This document shows, piece by piece, positions 6,906 to 13,875 of a stretch of 13,875 bases of DNA. The DNA lies in contig CP070793.1 of the NCBI GenBank assembly GCA_020346965.1, forward strand, positions 1,179,865-1,193,739, given 5' to 3'. Origin of the DNA: Chloroflexota bacterium (lineage in GTDB: Bacteria > Chloroflexota > Dehalococcoidia > GIF9 > AB-539-J10). The translations under genes were made by a program, and so were the position numbers. Numbering within the stretch: position 1 is the stretch's first letter; each line of letters starts with the position of its first letter. The notes under the pieces were generated by a model. It did not search any database, was not told the DNA's origin, and worked only from the letters and a program-made list of their open reading frames with translations.

Positions 6906-9131
6906 ATGAAATCAATGAGCTCAACAATTGACCAAACAAGTGAAGAAAGGGTACTTGAAATCCTAGTCGACCAAGCACCAGTGGGAGTTTGCATCATACA
7001 GGATGGCAGGTTTCGCTATGCCAACTACTACTTCTTGGCCACCACCGAGTACATGCTAGATGAATTGATGGACAAAGATTCCTTTGAGATCGTCGTTCCC
7101 GAAGATAGGGAGATGGTCAGGGAGAATACAATAAGGATGCTGAAGTCAGAGGTTCTCTCGCCATATCAATTTAGGGTGATTTGCAGGGACGGTAGAACTA
7201 TTTGGGTTATGGCGACGGTTAGATCCATCCAGTACCATGGAAGGCAGGCAGTTCTAGGGAATTACATGGAGATCACCGGGCGGAAGCAGTTAGAAGATGA
7301 GCTGAAAGAAAATGAGGCGAGGTACAGAGAGCTTGCTGACAGCATCACCGATGTTTTTTTCGCAATGGATGAAGATCTGAGATATACCTATTGGAACAAG
7401 GCGTCGGAGCTGTTGACAGGAATTCGAGCGGAGGATGCAATGGGGAAATCCCTCTTGGAAATCTTCCCGGATTCCCCTGGGTTGAGAAAAGCTGAGAAGA
7501 TATATCGTGCCGTACTTAGGACACATAAGCCCCGGACTTTTACTAACGATTTTGACATTCATGGCAAACATTACATCTTTGAAATCAGCGCTTATCCGTC
7601 CCGAGTTGGCATCTCAGTCTTCGTCAGAGACATTACCGAGCGCAAGCGGGAAGGCGAAGCTCTCAGGCGGTCTGAGGAAAGATACCGGACCATACTCGAA
7701 GAGATGGAGGATGCCTATTTCGAGGTTGACCTTGGAGGACACTTCACCTTTATCAATAATTCAACTTGCCGCGACCTAGGATACTCAAGGGAAGAACTGA
7801 TGGGAATGAGTTACAAAATCATCACTGTTCCAGAACATATCGAGTCGGTCTTTCAGGTTTTCAATGACGTATACGAGACCGGCCTTTCCAATAAAGGTTT
7901 TCCCTGGAGAACCGTTCGCAAAGACGGAAGCCACGGATTTGCCGAAACATCTGTCTCTCCTATACTGGACGATAATGGTGAGATTGCTGGCTTCCGTGGC
8001 GTTGGTCGTGATATTACTGAACGTAAGAGGATCGAGGAAGCGCTACAGCAAAGCGAGGAGAAGTACAGAGCTTTATTCGATAGCACGGTTATCGGCACAG
8101 TCGTTATTGACTCCGAGACTATGAAATTGGTGATGGCTAATCAAGCCGCCGTCGCGATGCTCGGATTCAGTTCTGCAAAGGAAGTTGTTGGAGTAAATCC
8201 ACTTGAGTTCGTCCCTCCAGAGGATAGGGACAGAGTTCTCGGGCTTATTCAGAAGGAGTTTTTTGAGCAAGGCCTCCAGCGGGCTCACGAGCTTCGGATG
8301 ATAGCTAAAGATGGCAGGGAAATATGGATAAGTGCGAATGGGGCGAAGATCATGCATGAGGGCAGATTAATGGGTTTAGCTTGCTTTACAGACATCACCG
8401 ACAAAAAGCAGCAAAACGAGCGACTTTTGATGACTGATCGGTTGGCTTCCCTTGGCGAACTGGCCTCCGGCGCAGCCCATGAAATCAACAACCCGCTTAC
8501 GAGCATTATAGGGTTTTCCGAATTGCTTATGGAAAAGGAAGTCCCGGACGACGTCCGTGAGCAATTAAAGCTCATCAACAGCGAGGCACGACGTGCTGTT
8601 ATTGTAACTAATAATTTTCTTTCCTTTGCTCGGAAACACTCATCCACAAAGGAGCTTAACCAGATTAATGACATTATTGAAGATGTGCTGGAGTTGCGCG
8701 CTCATGAACATAAAGTAAACCATATTGATGTCACGAAGCATTTTGACACGAATCTCCCCGAAGTCATGGTTGACTATTTCCAGATGCAGCAGGTTTTCAT
8801 GAATATAATCATCAATGCTGAATATTTTATGGTCGAAACGCATAACGCAGGCACTCTGCTTATTACTACTGAGAAAGCAAACAGTACCGTGAGGATTTCA
8901 TTTGCTGATGATGGTCCCGGTATTACCGCGGAAAATATCGGGCGTATATTTGACCCGTTTTTCACCACCAAGGAGGCAGGCAGTGGTACTGGACTTGGTT
9001 TGAGTATCTGCCACGGAATAGTGAACGAGCACGGCGGGCAGATATATGCCACTAGTCAATTGGGTAAAGGAACTACCATTGTTGTCGAACTGCCGATTAA
9101 GAAACGTGCTCACGTTAAGAGTCTAGTGTAA
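6906..9131 (+). CDS. Cytosolic multi-PAS sensor histidine kinase
   Basis: A 741-residue kinase with no transmembrane segment or signal peptide. It has four PAS/PAC units (about 15-128, 135-247, 255-375 and 381-500), three of them ending in the usual D-I-T-x-(R/K)-K type linker, and SEERYR/SEEKYR joints between units. Then come the phosphoacceptor helix with AAHEINNPL (His525), an N box with Asn633 and Asn637, the G1 box DDGPG (668-672), the F box FDPFFTTK (682-689) and the G2 box GSGTGLGL (692-699). All ATP-lid and catalytic motifs are intact, so it should autophosphorylate. The ligand or cofactor of the PAS domains is unknown; nothing proves heme or flavin binding. GTG at 6894, abutting the HTH stop, would add four residues (MSRI). 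I prefer ATG 6906 because AGGTGAG precedes it at a better distance. The HD-GYP response regulator 32 bp downstream is the obvious partner. Confidence 0.93.
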   Translation: MKSMSSTIDQTSEERVLEILVDQAPVGVCIIQDGRFRYANYYFLATTEYMLDELMDKDSFEIVVPEDREMVRENTIRMLKSEVLSPYQFRVICRDGRTIWVMATVRSIQYHGRQAVLGNYMEITGRKQLEDELKENEARYRELADSITDVFFAMDEDLRYTYWNKASELLTGIRAEDAMGKSLLEIFPDSPGLRKAEKIYRAVLRTHKPRTFTNDFDIHGKHYIFEISAYPSRVGISVFVRDITERKREGEALRRSEERYRTILEEMEDAYFEVDLGGHFTFINNSTCRDLGYSREELMGMSYKIITVPEHIESVFQVFNDVYETGLSNKGFPWRTVRKDGSHGFAETSVSPILDDNGEIAGFRGVGRDITERKRIEEALQQSEEKYRALFDSTVIGTVVIDSETMKLVMANQAAVAMLGFSSAKEVVGVNPLEFVPPEDRDRVLGLIQKEFFEQGLQRAHELRMIAKDGREIWISANGAKIMHEGRLMGLACFTDITDKKQQNERLLMTDRLASLGELASGAAHEINNPLTSIIGFSELLMEKEVPDDVREQLKLINSEARRAVIVTNNFLSFARKHSSTKELNQINDIIEDVLELRAHEHKVNHIDVTKHFDTNLPEVMVDYFQMQQVFMNIIINAEYFMVETHNAGTLLITTEKANSTVRISFADDGPGITAENIGRIFDPFFTTKEAGSGTGLGLSICHGIVNEHGGQIYATSQLGKGTTIVVELPIKKRAHVKSLV

Positions 9132-9139
9132 GGCAGGCT

Positions 9140-9159
9140 ATTGTTGATCATAGAACAAT
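9140..9159 (+). other. Inverted repeat between kinase and response regulator genes
   Basis: ATTGTT (9140-9145) and AACAAT (9154-9159) form a 6-bp AT-only stem with an 8-nt loop in the 32-bp gap. It sits where the ribosome site of the regulator would be, and no Shine-Dalgarno is visible there. It may tune translation, or be chance in AT-rich sequence. Confidence 0.25.
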
Positions 9160-9163
9160 TTCA

Positions 9164-10246
9164 ATGAGCAAAAGCAAGAATGAGCCAAAAGCAATGACCG
9201 AAGAAAGGTCTTCACCCCATAAGATTATGGACATGATTGAGCAGCAAGTCACATTGCTTATCGTTGATGATGAACCTTCGATCAGGACACTCCTGCGTCA
9301 TAAATTATCCGGAGAAGGTTATCTGTGCAAGGAAGCAGATGGTCCTGAGCAAGCTCTGAGCATACTGGCAGCCAGCCCGATTGCTCTTGTTGTCCTGGAT
9401 ATCAAGATGCCCGGTAAGTCAGGAGTAGAGCTCCTCTCGGATATAAGGTCAGGTTACCCCGACACAGTAGTTATCATGGCTACCGCTATTATTGATATGA
9501 GTGTCGCCATTCAGTGTTTGAAGCAGGGTGCCGAAGACTATATCTGTAAGCCTTTCAATTTGGAGGAGGTTTCCGTGGCCGTGCAAAAGGCACTTAATAG
9601 CAGACGTCTACGGCTTGAGCTCAAGGAGTACCAGCAATTCTTGGAGGAGAAGGTTGAGGAACAGACGGAAGAGATTAGAAAGGTCTTCCTTGGCGCGATT
9701 GAGTCGCTGGTATCCGCCCTCGAAGCTAAGGACAAGTATACTGGTGGTCATTCCCGCCGGGTCGCCAAGCTGGCTGTAGCTTTGGGGAATGAACTTGGAT
9801 TATCGGCAAAAGACATGGAAGACCTGCGCTGGGCTAGTTTGCTTCACGATATCGGGAAGATCGTGATTGACCAGTCTGTTCAGAACAAACCTGGCAGATT
9901 GACACGCGAAGAATATGAGCAGATTATGATTCACGCTCATATCGGCTCCCAAATTGTGAAGCCAGTGGTTAATGCAAAAATAGCGGAGATGATTGAGCAT
10001 CACCACGATCATTATGACGGCAGCGGCTTTCATCAGGTCATTGCCGGCGTCGGCATACCATTGGGAGCCAGAATCATAGCCGTTTCCGATGCATTCGATG
10101 CTATGACGTCCGACCGACCTTATCGGTCGGCTATGTCCGTCGAGGAAGCCGAACATGAAATTAAGGGAGGTGCTGGCACTCAATTTGATCCCGCTATCAT
10201 CACCGCATTCTTTAAAACACTCGGAAGAGTCACGACACACACTTAA
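9164..10246 (+). CDS. Response regulator with HD-GYP domain (REC-coiled coil-HD-GYP)
   Basis: A 360-residue RpfG-like protein. The receiver domain (about 30-145) has the acidic pair Asp35/Asp36, phosphoacceptor Asp79 in VLDIKMPG, Thr107 and Lys129 (CKPF). A charged coiled-coil linker (about 146-172) follows, then an HD-GYP domain (about 175-355): GGHSRRV with His196, LLHDIGK with His228-Asp229 and Lys232, His257/His259, and the signature region HHDHYDGSGFH. HD-GYP enzymes hydrolyse cyclic-di-GMP (some cyclic GMP-AMP). Here the family's HHExxDGxGYP reads HHDxxDGxGFH, so the GYP tripeptide is GFH and the Glu is Asp. The metal-binding histidines and aspartates remain, so activity is likely but not certain. 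The start at ATG 9164 has no clear Shine-Dalgarno; the in-frame Met codons at residues 11 and 22 are alternatives, both ahead of the receiver domain. Probably phosphorylated by the kinase upstream. Confidence 0.92.
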   Translation: MSKSKNEPKAMTEERSSPHKIMDMIEQQVTLLIVDDEPSIRTLLRHKLSGEGYLCKEADGPEQALSILAASPIALVVLDIKMPGKSGVELLSDIRSGYPDTVVIMATAIIDMSVAIQCLKQGAEDYICKPFNLEEVSVAVQKALNSRRLRLELKEYQQFLEEKVEEQTEEIRKVFLGAIESLVSALEAKDKYTGGHSRRVAKLAVALGNELGLSAKDMEDLRWASLLHDIGKIVIDQSVQNKPGRLTREEYEQIMIHAHIGSQIVKPVVNAKIAEMIEHHHDHYDGSGFHQVIAGVGIPLGARIIAVSDAFDAMTSDRPYRSAMSVEEAEHEIKGGAGTQFDPAIITAFFKTLGRVTTHT

Positions 10247-10507
10247 AGCCTGGAAACCGATCGCCCGAGCATCATTCCCGTTGACAGGATGATTTTGGTA
10301 CTTAATGACCCTCACATTGTGACTCTGAATAGAGAAACCGATAAAGCAATCTTCTAGAAAGGGCATAGGCAAAGCTCATCTCAGTCACGGTTTAAGCTCA
10401 CACCGAGATAATCCGGCACCACCTTCGTGCCCCAGGAAAGCAGCTATACTTCAGAATAACTCGCAAGCCAAATGGGAAATTCATAATAAAGAGCAATTGT
10501 GAGGTAA

Positions 10508-10615
10508 AGGATTTGCCGCGTTCATTTTGCCGTTGATACGGCGCAAGATATTACTGCCGTAATCGATAGGATTGCTCCAGTAGCAGAGAGAGAACAACGA
10601 AGTTTCCGATGTTAA
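10508..10615 (+). pseudogene. Possible short gene remnant (35 codons, no start)
   Basis: Between two in-frame stops lies a 35-codon frame containing VHFAVDTAQDITAVIDRI followed by an acidic/basic tail. The alternation of hydrophobic and charged residues and the strand-then-helix character resemble the C-terminal end of class V aminotransferases such as cysteine desulfurases (VRFSxxxxxTxEDIDxVIExL). No start codon or upstream coding sequence is present in this frame. It could be the tail of a decayed gene or simply a chance open frame. Confidence 0.2.
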
Positions 10616-10619
10616 CCTC

Positions 10620-10648
10620 TTCAATTATCCATCTAAATAAAGTAAAAT
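10620..10648 (+). promoter_or_regulatory. Promoter of the pepA operon
   Basis: TTCAAT (10620-10625, 3 of 6), 17-nt spacer, TAAAAT (10643-10648, 5 of 6 to the -10 consensus) in a strongly AT-rich stretch. Transcription would begin near 10655, giving a leader of about 30 nt. Confidence 0.45.
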
Positions 10649-10686
10649 AAATGTTCTAAAAATTACATACTTTGGGGTGATGAACT

Positions 10687-12195
10687 TTGAATATCAAGGC
10701 TGCAATTGGAGATATAGCTCAGATCGAAGCTGATGCCATCGTTGTAAATCTCTTCGAAGGCGTGGAGCAACCAAGCGGTGCTACCGGTGCTGCGGATAAA
10801 GCTCTGGACGGAGCTATCAGCTCGCTCATCGATCGAAACGGGGTCAATGGCAAGTTTGGGGAAGTCAACGTTGTACATACGTTTGGGAGATTGCCAGCAG
10901 GGATAGTAGCTATTGTCGGATTAGGTAAGCCGCAAGATTTCACTCTGGATAGGATTCGTGGAGTAGCCGGGGAATTTTGCCGGGCATTACGTAAATTGAA
11001 TTGCCACAAGATAGCTACAATACTACATGGTACTGGTACAGGTGGTGTGGAGCCTGAAGATTCAGCGCAGGCGATAGTAGAGGGCGCTCTTCTCGGGCTT
11101 TATAGCTTCGCCCAGTACAAAAAGTCTGAATATGCGAATATCGAAGAAATACTTATAGTGACAAGAGAAGAGGAAATTGTGCCAGTTTTGGAGCGCGCTA
11201 TAGGCAAAGGCAAATTGATAGCCGAAGCCGTTAATTTGGCTCGGGATATGGGTAACGAACCAGCCAACTACATGACACCTAACCAGATGGCTGAAGTAGC
11301 TAAAGAAATAGCTGGCAAACATGATTTAGACATTAAGGTTTTCGATCGGGAGAACATGGAGGCGATGGGTATGGGAGCATTGTTGGGAGTGGCAAAAGGA
11401 AGCAACCAACCTCCCAAGTTAATAGTGCTCAGCTATAGAGGTGACGAACACTGTGAAGAAACCCTCGGTTTTCTGGGCAAGGGCATAACCTTTGATTCTG
11501 GCGGAATCTCCATCAAACCCTCGGAGGGAATGGCTGACATGAAGGCTGACATGGCTGGTGCTGCAGCAGTTATGACGGCGCTTGCGGCTATTGCTCAGTT
11601 GAACCTTAGGATTAACATCACCGCCATCATTCCCGCTACTGAGAATTTACCCAGTGGCACAGCCTTGAAACCAGGGGATATATTGAAGGCTATGAATGGA
11701 AAAACTATCGAAGTGATAAGCACGGATTCCGAAGGAAGGCTAGTTCTGGCTGATGCCTTGAGTTATGCCCAGAAGCTAGGTTTATCTCCCTTGATAGATT
11801 TAGCTACGTTGACTGGAGCTTGCCGGATTGCTCTAGGCCTGCTTTATAGCGGTCTATTTGGCAATGATCAAGGCTTGGTAGATAAGGTCCTTAGTGCTGC
11901 ACAGAGAAGCGGGGAGAAAATGTGGCAGATGCCCTTGCCCCAAGAATACAAAGAGCAAATAAAAGGCGAAATTGCAGATATCAAGAATACCGGTAATAGA
12001 TATGGTGGGGCTATCACTGCCGCCCTTTTCCTGTCTGAATTTGTCGATGATACCCCCTGGGTTCATATCGATATAGCTGGTCCCCGTCTCTCTAACAAAG
12101 AGAGTGGATATATTGTGAAAGGTGCTACGGGTTTTGGGGTCAGAACCTTAATCGAACTCGCCTTGAATGAGGCGAAGAATCAGGAGGCTCTATGA
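10687..12195 (+). CDS. pepA: Leucyl aminopeptidase (M17 family)
   Basis: A 502-residue cytosolic aminopeptidase that removes N-terminal residues, preferentially leucine-type, in peptide turnover. The N-terminal macro-like domain spans about 1-160. The C-terminal catalytic domain carries KGITFDSGGISIKP (Lys265, Asp270, Lys277), MKADMAGAAAV (Asp288), and STDSEGRLVLADAL (Asp347, Glu349, Arg351). These are the two-metal ligands and catalytic Lys/Arg of the family; the family signature NTDAEGRL reads STDSEGRL here, with ligands kept. The start is TTG at 10687, preceded by GGGGTGAT at 5 nt; the ATG at 10680 is in another frame. The stop overlaps the next gene by 4 bp (ATGA), so translation is coupled. 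In some bacteria PepA also binds DNA; nothing here tests that. Confidence 0.95.
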   Translation: MNIKAAIGDIAQIEADAIVVNLFEGVEQPSGATGAADKALDGAISSLIDRNGVNGKFGEVNVVHTFGRLPAGIVAIVGLGKPQDFTLDRIRGVAGEFCRALRKLNCHKIATILHGTGTGGVEPEDSAQAIVEGALLGLYSFAQYKKSEYANIEEILIVTREEEIVPVLERAIGKGKLIAEAVNLARDMGNEPANYMTPNQMAEVAKEIAGKHDLDIKVFDRENMEAMGMGALLGVAKGSNQPPKLIVLSYRGDEHCEETLGFLGKGITFDSGGISIKPSEGMADMKADMAGAAAVMTALAAIAQLNLRINITAIIPATENLPSGTALKPGDILKAMNGKTIEVISTDSEGRLVLADALSYAQKLGLSPLIDLATLTGACRIALGLLYSGLFGNDQGLVDKVLSAAQRSGEKMWQMPLPQEYKEQIKGEIADIKNTGNRYGGAITAALFLSEFVDDTPWVHIDIAGPRLSNKESGYIVKGATGFGVRTLIELALNEAKNQEAL

Positions 12196-12839
12196 GAGTG
12201 AAATGGTTAGGCCATGCGTGTTTCTTGATTACGTCAAGGGACGGTTTGAGAGTGATTACCGACCCTTATGCTGTGGGTGGAGGGATTAATTACTCACCTA
12301 TCAAGGAAACTGCTGACATCATTACGGTGAGTCATGGACATGATGATCATAGTAGCGTTTCCGCAGTAAAAGGAAAACCTGAGGTAGTCAGAAGTGACGG
12401 TACTGAAACTGTGAAAGGTGTTCAGTTCAAAGGCATAGCCACTTACCATGATGAGGCTCAGGGTGGACAGAGGGGACTTAACACAATCTTTTGCTTCACC
12501 ATAGATAATATAAGACTTTGCCACTTGGGTGATTTGGGGCATGTACTTGATGGAGAGCAGGTGAGTGAAATTGGTACTGTGGATATACTATTTGCTCCTG
12601 TAGGTGGTTTCTTTACCATTGACGCTTTGGCAGCGAGCCAAGTATGCGATCAATTAGGGCCCAAAGTAATTATTCCTATGCATTTTAAGACTCTTAAATG
12701 TGCGTATCCTATAGCTGATGTTGAGGATTTCCTTAGAGGTAAGAAGAATATAAGAAGAATTGATAGTAGTGAGGTAGACTTCGAAGCAGAAGAACTCCCG
12801 GCTGTCGCTGAAATCGTGTTGCTGCGACCGGCTATGTAG
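12192..12839 (+). CDS. MBL-fold metal-dependent hydrolase (UPF0173/UlaG-like)
   Basis: A 215-residue metallo-beta-lactamase-fold protein of the compact UPF0173/UlaG-like group. It opens MRVKWLGHACFLI (His8), followed by ITDPY (Asp24). The metal motif is SHGHDDHS (His48, His50, Asp52, His53). Further ligands are probably His111 or Asp114 (CHLGDLGH) and His164 (IPMHFKT). Substrate unknown; relatives include L-ascorbate-6-phosphate lactonase and many uncharacterised proteins. No signal peptide, so cytosolic. The start ATG overlaps the pepA stop by 4 bp, so it is the second gene of that operon. Length and motifs are normal for the family. Confidence 0.92.
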   Translation: MRVKWLGHACFLITSRDGLRVITDPYAVGGGINYSPIKETADIITVSHGHDDHSSVSAVKGKPEVVRSDGTETVKGVQFKGIATYHDEAQGGQRGLNTIFCFTIDNIRLCHLGDLGHVLDGEQVSEIGTVDILFAPVGGFFTIDALAASQVCDQLGPKVIIPMHFKTLKCAYPIADVEDFLRGKKNIRRIDSSEVDFEAEELPAVAEIVLLRPAM

Positions 12840-12861
12840 TTATTGAAATTTCATTACTCGT

Positions 12862-13602
12862 ATGAAGGCAATGATTGCTAAAGATTCGGATTTTATGTTC
12901 ACCGCTCCGCCACAGCTTGCATGGGCGAGACGGGTTTTGATTAAACCCTGTGCCGGTTATCCGCTCTCATACCCTGTAACTACTAGCCCAAAACTACTTA
13001 ATACCATCATTAAAGGTATTAGGAAACTCAGTAATGCGGATATTCTCATTGCGGACGGGACTCCCAGCGGCGAATCGATTTACCCTGTCTATCAAGCTCT
13101 GGGTTATAACTTTCATCATGTGCTTATGCTCGATATTAGAGACTCCATTTTCATAGAGGTTCAGAACCCCCTATCTCAATTCTATGCCGTGGAAAGCTTC
13201 TGGATACCCAATGTAGTGTTGCGCAGTGATTTCTTGATTAGCGTTACACCGTTCAAGATTTGTGGTAATTCTGGCAACTTCAGTGTCGCAAACCTCCTGA
13301 GTCTATTGCCAGTAAGCAAGTATAGAAAGGGTAAATCGGGCGGATGGGGAGCTCTATATGACTTAGGTATTGAGAGAGTCCTTGCTGACCTCTATTTCAC
13401 CCTGCCATTCGATTTGGGTATTATCGAAGCCCATCAGAAACTCTCCTACACTGATGACCCCACCAAAGGCAAAGCAGAGGATTATGGAAAGATTTTGATT
13501 GGTGAACCTCATGAAATTGATATTGAGGCTTCTCAAATAGCGGGAATTAAGAGCGAGCATTTAGGATTGATCAGTGAGGGTAGATTTCAACTTGAGGACT
13601 GA
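12862..13602 (+). CDS. DUF362 domain protein
   Basis: A 246-residue protein matching the DUF362 family by VLIKPCAGYPLSYPVTTSP (25-43), followed by a helix and ILIADGTPSGES (61-72). Near the C-terminus, EIDIEASQIAGIKSEHL (218-234) corresponds to the family's D-x3-A-x3-G helix. The first motif usually reads IKPN; here it is IKPC, with Cys30. There is no ferredoxin-like 4Fe-4S module, which some DUF362 proteins carry, and no membrane segment. Biochemical role unknown. It begins 22 bp after the MBL gene, with only a weak ribosome site, and is probably the last gene of the pepA operon. The gene to the right is convergent. Confidence 0.85.
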   Translation: MKAMIAKDSDFMFTAPPQLAWARRVLIKPCAGYPLSYPVTTSPKLLNTIIKGIRKLSNADILIADGTPSGESIYPVYQALGYNFHHVLMLDIRDSIFIEVQNPLSQFYAVESFWIPNVVLRSDFLISVTPFKICGNSGNFSVANLLSLLPVSKYRKGKSGGWGALYDLGIERVLADLYFTLPFDLGIIEAHQKLSYTDDPTKGKAEDYGKILIGEPHEIDIEASQIAGIKSEHLGLISEGRFQLED

Positions 13603-13681
13603 GTCGGCCAGGAAATCAAGATAGGCATGTCATATTTCCAATTGCTAAGTTAAACCATAAGTCTTATTTCTTAAGTTCTTC

Positions 13682-13875
13682 TCAATATTTTATCTTGAAG
13701 TCGGTGAATTGTCCTGAGTAATCCAACCAATCTATTTTCACTCTCTTTACTTGGGCTCCTGGCGGACCGGTTTTAAGTCGCTCCATTAGTATATCCAACT
13801 GGAGTTTCTCCCCTTCAGCTTGAACTTCTACCGCATCACCACGGTCAAGATTACGAACATAGCCTTTCAATCCCA
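13682..13875 (-). CDS. acyP: Acylphosphatase, C-terminal part (runs off right edge)
   Basis: The last 64 codons of an acylphosphatase, a small enzyme of about 90 residues that hydrolyses acyl-phosphates. Visible are GLKGYVRNL, holding the substrate-binding Asn of the family, then DAVEVQAEGE, a helix LDILMERLKTGPPGA, and the closing VKIDWLDYSGQFTDFKIKY. The N-terminal part with the catalytic arginine (VQGVxFR) lies beyond 13875. The TTG at 13870 is an internal Leu codon, not the start. It is convergent with the DUF362 gene, 79 bp away; no strong terminator hairpin was seen between them. Confidence 0.93.
   Translation of the reverse strand, partial: GLKGYVRNLDRGDAVEVQAEGEKLQLDILMERLKTGPPGAQVKRVKIDWLDYSGQFTDFKIKY

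Larger units (their letters stand above)
10247..10686. other. Intergenic region between the signalling cassette and pepA
   Basis: 440 bp. A hairpin GGCAC-(7 nt)-GTGCC lies at 10415-10431 and a smaller one, GCCGT-TGAT-ACGGC, at 10529-10542. Neither is followed by a T-tract, so no clear terminator is visible. The stretch 10508-10615 reads as a short protein-like frame without a start codon (listed separately). The pepA promoter is at the right end. I see no RNA gene here. Confidence 0.5.

Noticed and set aside
9800..10372. 190-codon open frame on the minus strand
   Set aside because: It lies opposite the HD-GYP domain, whose frame has clear conserved motifs; the antisense product is Cys- and His-rich without domain character and has no ribosome site.

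Overview
The window looks like a piece of chromosome from an anaerobic, moderately low-GC bacterium, most plausibly Chloroflexota (Dehalococcoidia-like). This placement is inference. It rests on the gltX sequence style (PSPTGYPHLGN), the four-cysteine DUF5679-type mini-protein, an acylphosphatase, an UPF0173-type metallo-hydrolase, a DUF362 protein and a 2-oxoacid:ferredoxin oxidoreductase subunit. No rRNA, tRNA, CRISPR array, insertion sequence or phage gene was seen, so this is mostly ordinary chromosome with one signalling cassette.

Left part (1-4164, minus strand). Reading in the direction of transcription, the genes are: an 86-residue coiled-coil protein of unknown function; gltX (glutamyl-tRNA synthetase); a 47-residue zinc-ribbon protein with its own good promoter and Shine-Dalgarno; a saccharopine-dehydrogenase-like NAD(P) oxidoreductase; and the first 44 codons of a 2-oxoacid:acceptor oxidoreductase alpha subunit that runs off the left edge. 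About 635 bp between the zinc-ribbon gene and the dehydrogenase hold no convincing gene.

A divergent 194-bp region (4165-4358) separates this block from the plus-strand genes. The first is uvrB, excinuclease ABC subunit B, whose start codon sits 8 nt after a 9-bp stem-loop and has no visible Shine-Dalgarno.

Centre (6675-10246, plus strand). A three-gene signalling cassette: a free-standing MerR-type winged HTH of 72 residues; a soluble four-PAS histidine kinase; and a response regulator with a REC receiver, a coiled-coil linker and an HD-GYP domain of the cyclic-di-GMP phosphodiesterase type. The HTH and kinase genes abut and the regulator follows after 32 bp, so they are probably co-transcribed. 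The likely logic is cytosolic sensing, His-to-Asp relay and control of a cyclic dinucleotide, with the HTH as DNA-binding partner or autoregulator.

Right part (10687-13602, plus strand). pepA (M17 leucyl aminopeptidase, TTG start), an MBL-fold hydrolase overlapping it by 4 bp, and a DUF362 protein 22 bp further on form a likely operon with a recognisable promoter. The convergent gene at the right edge is an acylphosphatase whose N-terminus lies outside the window.
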